This document shows positions 25,001 to 30,359 of a stretch of 37,523 bases of DNA, in pieces. Under the pieces are notes generated by a model, which made no database searches, was not told the origin of the DNA, and saw only the letters and a list, made by a program, of their open reading frames with translations. Position numbers and translations under genes: made by a program. This stretch comes from a virus. Numbering within the stretch: position 1 is the first letter of the stretch; every line of letters starts with the position of its first letter. The DNA lies in the IMG/VR virus record IMGVR_UViG_3300034021_000889, positions 1 to 37,523 of that record; one strand, given 5' to 3'.

Positions 25001-27584
25001 GAGGATCACGCCCGAGCAGATGCTCCGAGACAGCGACTACGACAAGGCGATGCGCAACGCCTACGTCGGCGGCGCGAGCAGCCGCACTACGCCCGCCCAG
25101 GTGCCGAGCTACCCGGTGGGCACCTGGAAGGTGGACGACACCTTCCGCGGCTTGTACGGGTCCGACGTCGAGCACCTCCAGGAGTTCGACCCCGACGATC
25201 TTGTCGCGACGGAGAACAACGTCGCCACGAACGCAGAGGGCCGCGGCACCGACGCCGACCGCTATGCCGAGTGGGCCCGCAGCGGAGAGCACGGGGAGCC
25301 GCCCCCGATCCGCGTCGTCCAGGCCGAGGACGGCAGCATGCGCATCACCGACGGACACCGTCGCCACGCCGCGGCGAAGAAGAACGGCCAGAAGATCAAG
25401 GCGTGGGTCAGCTATGCAGCGCACACCGGGCGCCTCGACAGCAACGGCAAACCCATCGTGACCGGACTGACGCACGAGATGGCAATCCACCGAGCCCGAG
25501 AAGCCGGCGACCCCGCCGAGGCGTGGCATGCCCAGACGTTCCCGGACCTCGCGGAGAAGATGCAGACGGCCGACGTGCAGCCGGTCAAGGGGGCCGCCGC
25601 GCGCACCGTCCAGCCGTGGACAGAGGACGAGACCGACCAGCACGTCAGGGCAGCCCTCACGGCCCACGAGGCCCACGGACTCCTCGACTACATGGCCGTG
25701 GACGAGGGGCACGTCGCCTTGAACCGAAAGGGCAAGCAGGACAGCCACCTCGCCCGCGTCATCGACAGCCTGGGCCGCTTGGCGAAGTACGCCGGCTACA
25801 TGACCGGGACGCCCGTCAAGAACGACACCAGCGAGCTGTACGACCAGCTCCGCAAGGTCGCGCCCCACAAGTACGGCGACGGGGAGGGTAAGACCAGCCT
25901 CCAGGAGTTCACCCGGCGCTACGGGACCGATCCGACGACCGCCGGGCCCGCCCTGCGCACAGAGATGCGGCGTCACGCCTTCATGGCCGAGGCGCCCATG
26001 CCCTTCGAGCCGAACTACCACACCGACAAGCTCGACCCCACCCCCGAGCAGTCGCGAGACCTCGACGACGTGCATCGGTCATACGAGCGGGTGGCAGCCG
26101 CCCGCCGGGCCGGTACGCTCAACATCGAGGCCGCCCGCGCGCTCGCCCCGAGCGCCTTCGCCAGCGTCGCGCCGGGGGACGAAGAGGCCGCCCGCGCCGT
26201 GGCCGAGAAGGTCCACCGCAGCCCGGTGACGTTCCGCGAGGCCGCGCTCAACCGCCACATCAACATGCACGCCCAGGGCGCCAAGCTCGCCCACCTCGAC
26301 CAGTTGATCGGAGGCTACCGCTCGCAGCCGCTCCCCAGGGGCGCCCGCGAGAGCGAGGCCGCCTACCAGGCACGCACCGCCGCGGGCGACACGCACCGCC
26401 GCGCCGGAGTCATCTTCGCCCACAACCACGAGGCCGTGGCCCAGATCGCCGAGCACCTCAAAGCCAAGGGGCACCGCGTCGAGACCATCACCGGCAAGGA
26501 CACCGGGCAGCTCAAGACCAGGAAGCGCGAGGCGTTCGACAGGGGCGAGCACGACATCCTCATCCTCAGCGACGCCGGAGCCACCGGCGCGAACCTTCAG
26601 TCGCGGGCGAGTTGGATCATCAACCACGACACCCCGGCGACCTACCACACCTGGAAGCAACGCAACGCGCGCATCCTCCGCGTGGGGCAGCGCATGGACC
26701 GCCCCGACGTCCACACGCTCCAGGTAGACCACCCCTGGGAGCACGACGCCGCCGCGCGCATGGAGCGCAAGCGCAGCCTGCACGACCCCCTGTACGCCGA
26801 GGACGACGAGAGCCAGGACGAGGGCGGACTCGCCCACATCATCCGCCAACACCTGCACGAGGCCGCTTCGCCGCTCACGCCGCAGTCCTACGGGCCGCCG
26901 GCCCGCGAGACGCCCACGTCGGCGCCCGCGCGTGCCGAGCCTCACACGTTCCACGGCAGCAAAGAACAGTGGGATGCGTTGCCCGTCGCCTACCACACGA
27001 CCGTGGACGAGGCCGGCGTGCGCGCTCACGGGTTCAAGCCAGACGCCTTCGCCGAGCAAGGGTACGGCGGGGGGCGCCAGCCTGGCGCGGTGTGGGCACA
27101 CCACGGGCCGGGAGCCGCAGAGAGAGCGCAGGCGATGGCCGACTACATGAACGACGTGCAGGACATCGCCAGGCACCCCGAGCCGATGAAGCACGCACGC
27201 GAGAAGTTGCAACAGCTCGCCGCGAGAACACCCGGCGCAACCCCGCGAGACATGGACAACGCCACCTCGACGGGCGATTTTTTGATGAAGTACGGCGACA
27301 GCCACGCGTCCGAGTTCCCGCACCTGCAACCAAAGACAGACGCCCAACGCGCGGCCATGTGGTACGGCCACGCGCGCGGCTCTGCAAACGGTGGGCGACT
27401 GGGGGGGCAGAATGCGCCCGTGACACCCGAGGCCGTGGATCGTGCAGCCGCGCGCACGTCGCGCGCGTCCGTCGTACAGATCCGCCACACCCCCATTGGA
27501 AGCCAGAAGGGCGTCGGGATCGAGCACAACAGCGACCGCGCTATCGAGCCCAATCACATATTCCTGCGGCACGGGGGCGGGTAG
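19089..27584 (+). CDS. Giant polyvalent protein: helicase with embedded ParB-like domain and C-terminal ART-like region
   Basis: This 2831-aa protein has QLNIF (6-10) near its start and one shared module (21-45). A strand-rich segment WITVRPNG...GGAGGKMN (about 405-460) resembles a recurrent phage domain. A very long Ala-rich helical region fills about 460-1800. The helicase core follows: Walker A GTGQGKTT at 1844-1851, DEGH at 2205-2208 in place of DEAH, TGTP at about 2239-2242, and motif VI QRNARILRVGQ at 2524-2534. Between Walker A and DEGH lies a ParB-like segment (about 2035-2130; PPIRVVQ...ITDGHRRHAAA with D2088-R2092). The last 215 residues begin with A-Y-H-T-T and G-F-K-P elements, like ADP-ribosyltransferase folds; this is tentative. 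It probably remodels DNA or chromatin at phage entry. It follows the 1509-aa gene after 31 bases and may have its own promoter. Confidence 0.85.
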   Translation: MAQPAQLNIFGGQDPIRNGGDPSHGGALHQERRTDSRGRTETKWVRDPNDRRTVDLEKLIALKEMGRRVDRPTLFRWAAGRVKHDPDTWTAYRKSTAEETRQEGEQELRRRYAWHQTFGEHTPFHPAAMSDHITGSFEAEAAKAVTFYLAVIFAEGGKAGPIANRPGLVFDYMSRRWKRVEPHEEGVHLDEEAGQAHVVPWKPKRDKNETMSQEDWQGFIDDANEPLHERAAKMNATLAHYKAGHLEFKNPRGDGHAVIIPDASEPGRWRYSEYDKSGFSSHTTHDTPMQAAAAAGEAGFTEPAPGSLDRLSQTEEWDRGTRSAKINQLGGELNWKGHHEADLAVRNHYARHGWSAEAYQRIMQPDVLAAVRAGQVHPELLKAIADHREGFKAAPKLDFGETAPSGERWITVRPNGPDAKGVPVLVQVHPHNPRQGHIIGGAGGKMNLRRLNLKTPEEYRAAAAARRKNRRKSESTQVDTGQRAALEEVKGEHQQRRRAAAAQVLRHAGHHELADKIAAGPLAGQESEHKEAVADGYRKVRVLMANARRTLAQDTDAREAAGLGELPATSGDGGIGASDIAGRQVMQGGLDYKRDRAALSDQQADLARAQALRSRLDADLQHGEPIDALTTAQRYARAANLTHRDIEAAGPVEIAAFARLASRRLKAFRRLQEAVTEAGGDNTAPTMPDEAREAMDDMAAVVSGSGQDAIDAMTDPARNETARKGLQAAVDHGLMDPQRERDMTARIEQARRQSAGAPELSQLNQEHVESLPARAIAIVANDAAHAIRRMRTAAPEDLRKLAEQVGEEVPTIKGAADALGEEALISGEATDAQRRSFLRQALASGVLTGDATPPKAAADPSLEVNDGAKARAIFEAGLKVKGLDKEARRRRNAIMAGDLAGAASQQWEAPRGGANDPTQQLADHPSTEMVAAVQGEVRTQRARAFLGQVNQTYQDIGQMLDEDQDAAHADLGRHMSRGSFDAVNHHAQEILRSATIDRNVVDLLGSEGAAQLLAWQIRQTHPEQAEALTQAVGDYHLRLQDTHIPEAMDTSRDAYEAAHEVHQGMQEQGDLREWQALNRQRIEHLDQSRQTLGRTLGYLETSAALHAAMLSPAAHPIRVSAGPVDATQLAAHARAAGLGDDDFHIEHDGKNGWLTVQPAAFGKLVRPVDAEEVRLDRDMEAIRTGQQDDPTWRPAGFMQRTDVRPEQRFKGEVPQNAQPFDYGLAEHANMHEAMGTYIAQRVHDGWRPVDIMRDLQNTGEHMGGIAAGVGEADLQSPQVQAWQELHPEPPKTVAAQDDGQARMPWDPEPEPGPNPAHASWEQDRREIAAKGKLAAFHEALAAHMPSRAQDKNQSLQQAEEHAPHFMELARQHAERVGTAGTLHHQQLDPTLANDLAFRVLGRHPAAVGAWKPVEQLGHHERAALRESFYRYFHSRQGEMPQELHPEAVMAKWASKNPEPARDNTAQGDLLGFGSLPGMGGFGAPSPEDIEAAEAEAGHAHERWEQALVEHERAQAGIADPKAAFLSQAKEHVESVARHLAKTTKTHNDDAHPEVAAARERHRHAQDVAALRAEPDAATPDALRAAHGAYRSATGAAQSAVVQLARAEDARSRSAAQAFDARHHDASPEWKAWRKERDEAERAAHRAASRYDAPDWNTYVASHGGAPQAYQALQDFVRSRFVQEFRTLYQDHAQSPLQIGVQAVAGAAGHRLAFDPDWRDRVRRTANAAGATARTRAAGGRFSSDPYKEARERFQAQAREMANRQTSNVGEVNPDPRRAPDLDERYTLGQAAEGQLANIVGQHASIIDPRQTFEARSADFSGPGAKRQRAIKAWKRSRKIGMFLGTGQGKTTVAFGTFADLKGEGRVQRGVFAVPSIVQGQFGGEALSFVDPAHMRWHAKPGEGKAERMAAYADPEKHVVVVTHQALRDDVTEMVAKHLGMSREQVAAHMTDGEVQAQAPEVPHLDKMRDLARITPEQMLRDSDYDKAMRNAYVGGASSRTTPAQVPSYPVGTWKVDDTFRGLYGSDVEHLQEFDPDDLVATENNVATNAEGRGTDADRYAEWARSGEHGEPPPIRVVQAEDGSMRITDGHRRHAAAKKNGQKIKAWVSYAAHTGRLDSNGKPIVTGLTHEMAIHRAREAGDPAEAWHAQTFPDLAEKMQTADVQPVKGAAARTVQPWTEDETDQHVRAALTAHEAHGLLDYMAVDEGHVALNRKGKQDSHLARVIDSLGRLAKYAGYMTGTPVKNDTSELYDQLRKVAPHKYGDGEGKTSLQEFTRRYGTDPTTAGPALRTEMRRHAFMAEAPMPFEPNYHTDKLDPTPEQSRDLDDVHRSYERVAAARRAGTLNIEAARALAPSAFASVAPGDEEAARAVAEKVHRSPVTFREAALNRHINMHAQGAKLAHLDQLIGGYRSQPLPRGARESEAAYQARTAAGDTHRRAGVIFAHNHEAVAQIAEHLKAKGHRVETITGKDTGQLKTRKREAFDRGEHDILILSDAGATGANLQSRASWIINHDTPATYHTWKQRNARILRVGQRMDRPDVHTLQVDHPWEHDAAARMERKRSLHDPLYAEDDESQDEGGLAHIIRQHLHEAASPLTPQSYGPPARETPTSAPARAEPHTFHGSKEQWDALPVAYHTTVDEAGVRAHGFKPDAFAEQGYGGGRQPGAVWAHHGPGAAERAQAMADYMNDVQDIARHPEPMKHAREKLQQLAARTPGATPRDMDNATSTGDFLMKYGDSHASEFPHLQPKTDAQRAAMWYGHARGSANGGRLGGQNAPVTPEAVDRAAARTSRASVVQIRHTPIGSQKGVGIEHNSDRAIEPNHIFLRHGGG

Positions 27585-27594
27585 GATGGACCCG
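27582..27594 (+). promoter_or_regulatory. Possible -10 element TAGGAT at the start of the 97-aa gene
   Basis: TAGGAT (27582-27587) covers the stop of the helicase gene and ends 7 bases before ATG 27595, an alternative start of the next gene. No good -35 is seen. It fits the spacing found at 6828, 19077 and 36130 but could be chance. Confidence 0.2.
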
Positions 27595-27879
27595 ATGGAC
27601 GCCGATCACACCCGCGAAGCGCGCGACCGCGTCGAGGCGAACCTCGCCCGCGTCGAGGCCGTGCGCCGCCGCGCCGTTCAACACGGCCACATTCACCGGG
27701 TCGGAGTCATCGGGCCGCGAATCGAGGCCCTGCGCGAGGAGCGTGCCGCGATGGAGCGCCAGATCGGGACCGACCCCCGACACTGGCACGAGGACGACGT
27801 GCGCGCGCTCCAGGCCATCGACCAGGAGTTGCGCGGGCTGATGCTGACCTACCACGCCGATCACACGAAGGGGACTTGA
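27586..27879 (+). CDS. Small helical hypothetical protein (97 aa)
   Basis: I do not recognise this protein. It is almost entirely charged helix (for example EARDRVEANLARVEAVRRR at residues 9-27, and a second helix IEALREERAAMERQIG), consistent with a short coiled-coil hairpin, and ends HADHTKGT. It follows the helicase gene after one base, with a G-rich stretch as a possible ribosome site before ATG 27586; ATG 27595 is an alternative start. The frame is open upstream from 27442 but that part overlaps the helicase gene and is discarded. Position suggests co-expression with the polyvalent block or the small zinc proteins. Confidence 0.6.
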   Translation: MDPMDADHTREARDRVEANLARVEAVRRRAVQHGHIHRVGVIGPRIEALREERAAMERQIGTDPRHWHEDDVRALQAIDQELRGLMLTYHADHTKGT

Positions 27880-27881
27880 GG

Positions 27882-28163
27882 ATGCCGATCTACGAGTACC
27901 GCTGTGCCGAGGGGCACACGCACGAGGCGATCCGCAGCGTCGCCCACCGCAACGAGCCGACCGAGTGCCCAACGTGCCACGGGCCGGCCGGGCGGGCCGG
28001 CGTGGAGCGGTGCTTCTTCGACCTCGTGGACAACGCCTTTCAGAGCTGCGGGTGGACGCGCCCCGGCATGAGCGGGGTGAACTACCAGAGCGGCAGGGCC
28101 CCCGATGGCATCCGCCGCCGAGAACTGCATCCCCTGGAGCGTGGCGCGGCGCGAGGGGACTGA
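27882..28163 (+). CDS. FmdB-like zinc-ribbon protein (93 aa)
   Basis: The N-terminus MPIYEYRC...GH and the C-P-T-C-x-G-P-A-x-R segment (about residues 28-36) are typical of the FmdB zinc-ribbon family. The first metal half-site reads C-x3-H instead of the usual C-x2-C, so the site would be a Cys3His type if it binds zinc. FmdB-type proteins are small putative regulators; in phages their role is unknown. The C-terminal half (residues 45-93) is not part of the ribbon and contains SGVNYQSGRAPDGIRRR. ATG 27882 is chosen over TTG 27876 because AAGGGGA stands about 8 bases upstream. The stop overlaps the next start (TGATG). Confidence 0.65.
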   Translation: MPIYEYRCAEGHTHEAIRSVAHRNEPTECPTCHGPAGRAGVERCFFDLVDNAFQSCGWTRPGMSGVNYQSGRAPDGIRRRELHPLERGAARGD

Positions 28164-28381
28164 TGGACTTGACCTGCGGCGGATGCGGGTGGCGCTTGGG
28201 GGCCGTGGAGGCCGCCAAGGGCGACGAGCCCGCCGAGGGCTACAGCGTGGCCCGCACCCTGCACTTCCGGGCCGGCCAAGTGGTCGCCCGGTGCGGCAAG
28301 TGCAAGGCAGATACGCCCTTGCCGCTCCAGGTCCGCGTCATGTTCGGTCGCGGCGCGGCCGACGAGCCGCCCGCAGCCTGA
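28163..28381 (+). CDS. Com-like zinc-ribbon protein (72 aa)
   Basis: Two C-x2-C knuckles, C-G-G-C near residue 5 and C-G-K-C near residue 44, flank a short linker, the layout of Mu Com-type zinc ribbons. Com proteins are translational regulators that bind mRNA in phage Mu; here regulation of a neighbour is only a possibility. The second knuckle is preceded by V-V-A-R, like the I-R-C-P-x-C of Com. The start at 28163 overlaps the FmdB-like stop (TGATG), and GAGGGGA lies just upstream. The longer open frame from 27965 overlaps the FmdB-like gene and is discarded. Confidence 0.6.
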   Translation: MDLTCGGCGWRLGAVEAAKGDEPAEGYSVARTLHFRAGQVVARCGKCKADTPLPLQVRVMFGRGAADEPPAA

Positions 28382-28465
28382 TCAGACCGCTTGCGCGCGG
28401 CCGAATGGCGCCGTTAGAGTCGCACGCAAGCCCAATGGCGGATCGCCGGGCATCGAGGAGATTCG
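28382..28465 (+). promoter_or_regulatory. Intergenic region with candidate promoter and flanking inverted repeat
   Basis: This is the longest gap in the window (84 bases) and separates the small zinc genes from the capsid genes. It holds TTGCGC (28391-28396), 18 bases, then TAGAGT (28415-28420), the same hexamer as at 6828. GCTTGCG (28389-28395) and CGCAAGC (28425-28431) form a 7-bp inverted repeat around the candidate -10, as an operator might. AATGGCG occurs twice (28404 and 28434). GAGGAG (28455-28460) is a good ribosome site for ATG 28466. Confidence 0.35.
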
Positions 28466-29497
28466 ATGCGCGCGACCCCACACCAGAGCCACGTTGAATA
28501 CAGCCATGCCCACGCCGACGTGGACATCGAGCTGCTCACGCGCCGCGTGGCCGTGTTCGACGGGTTCGAGGCGTTCAAGGCCGCGACCGGCGAGTTGCCG
28601 ATGCACCGGCCGGACCTGAAGCGGGAGCGCCGCGATGGCGCCGACGTCTGGACGCGCAACGGCATCATCGTGCCGCACCCGGACAAGGTCCGCTGGTTGT
28701 GGGCGCGTTTCAGCGACCCGTCGCCGGACCTCGAAGGCGAGAGTGTGTCCGCCGCGCCGTTCCGCCAGTTCGCCGACGACAGCGTCCGCAAGTGGGGCGG
28801 GTGGATCGACATGAACCACTGGTCTCGCCCTCAGCGGTTCCCCGAGCAGATGGCCAAGGCCGGCCGGTCCCCCGAAGAGTACGTCATCGGCAAGCTCACG
28901 GAGATCCGTGTGAGCGGCGACGACACAAGCTACGCCGAGGGCTACCTCTGGCCCGAGGGCGTCAACGAGCACGCCGACACCGCCGCCGGTTGGCTCCGGT
29001 ACGCCCCCGACATGGTCCACTGTTCCGCCGGTGGGCCCATCGTGAAGGGGCACCCGCAGATCGTCGGTGGCCGCAAGGTCGTGCCCGTTCAGATTTTCCT
29101 GAACCACCTGGCCATCGCGCTCCAGGGTGTTCACAACGAGACCGCCGTCAAGACCACGCCCTTCGGGGAGTTCTACAAGGCACTGGCCGATGGGATCTCC
29201 GAGACCGAATGCGCGGGTGACAGCAGTTTCGCCAAGCACGTCCGCGGCATGCCCGAGGGCACCAAGGCCATGACGGCCGCCGCCGTGGCGCCCGCCGTGC
29301 CCGAGGATCTGGAGGGCGCCAAGACCACGAAGCCGGCAGGCCCGCGAGACGTGACCGACGTGACCGACTGCGACCACTGGATCGCCGGCACCCGGAAGTT
29401 CCATTCCACCGCCGCCGCGCACGAACACCTGACGCGATGTTGCGGCTGGCCAGCGACGCGCGCGCGCGATTACCTCGCCGCCGCCACCCGATCCTGA
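28466..29497 (+). CDS. Probable prohead maturation protease
   Basis: This 343-aa protein is assigned from order (just before scaffold and capsid genes) and from weak sequence features of HK97-type head proteases. After a tail of about 80 residues there is D-M-N-H-W with H118, a strand V-I-G-K-L-T-E-I with a following Y-A-E-G-Y-L-W-P, then V-H-C-S-A-G-G-P with S187, which would match the G-F-S-x-G-G serine element, and a strand ending N-H-L-A-I-A-L-Q-G-V-H-N-E-T-A-V, like the I-A-I-T-x-x-P-x-N-P-x-T of these enzymes. His118 and Ser187 are the candidate catalytic pair. The C-terminal 100 residues, with several Cys and His (CDHW, CCGW), are unusual and unassigned. The start has a clear GAGGAG site. 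Confidence 0.5.
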   Translation: MRATPHQSHVEYSHAHADVDIELLTRRVAVFDGFEAFKAATGELPMHRPDLKRERRDGADVWTRNGIIVPHPDKVRWLWARFSDPSPDLEGESVSAAPFRQFADDSVRKWGGWIDMNHWSRPQRFPEQMAKAGRSPEEYVIGKLTEIRVSGDDTSYAEGYLWPEGVNEHADTAAGWLRYAPDMVHCSAGGPIVKGHPQIVGGRKVVPVQIFLNHLAIALQGVHNETAVKTTPFGEFYKALADGISETECAGDSSFAKHVRGMPEGTKAMTAAAVAPAVPEDLEGAKTTKPAGPRDVTDVTDCDHWIAGTRKFHSTAAAHEHLTRCCGWPATRARDYLAAATRS

Positions 29498-29511
29498 AGG
29501 AGACGACCCCT

Positions 29512-30321
29512 ATGTCCAACACCGTCGAGTCCATCCAGCGCAACCTCGCCGTACTGCGTGACGCGCTGCCCGAGGGGGCCAAGGCGATGCCGCCTGGCAT
29601 GCCTCCGATGGGCGCCCCCCCCGGCGGCGCCCCGCCTGGCGGCGCTCCCGGGCCGAGCCCCATGCCCGCGCTCCCCGGCTCCCCCCCGCCCGGCATGGGG
29701 ATCTCGCCCCCGCCCCCCACCCCCGAAGGGGACGAGGAGGAGAATCCCGAAGGGGACGAGGAAGAGAATCCCGAGGACGAGGAGGGCACCAAGGCTTTCT
29801 ACGAGGGGTGCAAGAGCGCCGAGTGCGGTCGATGCTTGCCGTGCATCAACGCCGAGGCCGAGAACGAGGGCGCCAAGTCCTACCAGGACGGCCAGGCCGC
29901 CGCCCAGGTCGGCAGCACCGTGCTCGCGCGCCTCATCGAGGGCGCCGTTCACGCGGCCGTGGGGTCGCGCCTGCGTCGCATCGAGCGGCAGCTCGAAGCC
30001 GTCGCGCAGGGCGTGGACGGCAACCTGACGCTGGGGCTCAAGAGCGCCGAGAGCCTGGGCGCTCTGCGCCGGGCCCCCGGCGTGCTCCCCCGCGGCCCCG
30101 GCGTCGCGGTCGCCAACGCCCGTGGCGGGAATCCCGCGCCGGGCGTTCACCTGCCGCCTCCGGTCGAGGAGGGTGGTAAGTGCCCCTACAACGAGCAGCA
30201 GCTTCTCATCGCCGTGCAGAAGGGCGTCCTGACGGGCGCCGAGGCGCAGCTCTGGATGAACCGTGACCAGCCCCCTGCCCGTCTGCGCAACCCCGTCGAA
30301 GCCGTGAAGTCCGTCCTCTGA
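29512..30321 (+). CDS. Probable scaffold or capsid assembly protein (269 aa)
   Basis: The call rests mainly on place between the protease and the major capsid gene. The protein starts with a short helical tail, then has a Pro/Gly/Met-rich stretch (about residues 22-70), a very acidic stretch with two E-G-D-E-E-E-N-P repeats (about 72-90), a Cys cluster C-K-S-A-E-C-G-R-C-L-P-C (about 102-113), and a helical C-terminal half. Acidic, low-complexity and helical composition fits scaffold proteins, but the four-Cys cluster is unusual for one. The start at ATG 29512 has GAAGGAGA 8 bases upstream; the open frame extends to 29437 inside the previous gene and is not used. Confidence 0.45.
   Translation: MSNTVESIQRNLAVLRDALPEGAKAMPPGMPPMGAPPGGAPPGGAPGPSPMPALPGSPPPGMGISPPPPTPEGDEEENPEGDEEENPEDEEGTKAFYEGCKSAECGRCLPCINAEAENEGAKSYQDGQAAAQVGSTVLARLIEGAVHAAVGSRLRRIERQLEAVAQGVDGNLTLGLKSAESLGALRRAPGVLPRGPGVAVANARGGNPAPGVHLPPPVEEGGKCPYNEQQLLIAVQKGVLTGAEAQLWMNRDQPPARLRNPVEAVKSVL
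29725..29772 (+). repeat. Two tandem 24-bp units coding for an acidic repeat
   Basis: Positions 29725-29748 and 29749-29772 are the same 24-bp unit with one synonymous difference (GAG/GAA), each coding E-G-D-E-E-E-N-P. A third, broken unit (PEDEEG) follows. It probably arose by recent duplication and could vary in copy number. Confidence 0.8.
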
Positions 30322-30359
30322 GGCCACAGGCCCAATTTCAGAAAGAAGGAGAGAACAGC

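Noticed and set aside
21264-26075. A 1603-codon open frame on the - strand
   Set aside because: It lies wholly opposite the helicase gene, has Leu/Val/Arg/Gly-rich composition without motifs, and is expected where GC-rich codons leave few stops in the antisense frame.
29437-29511. Longer start for the scaffold-like protein
   Set aside because: It overlaps the protease gene and lacks a ribosome site, while GAAGGAGA precedes ATG 29512.
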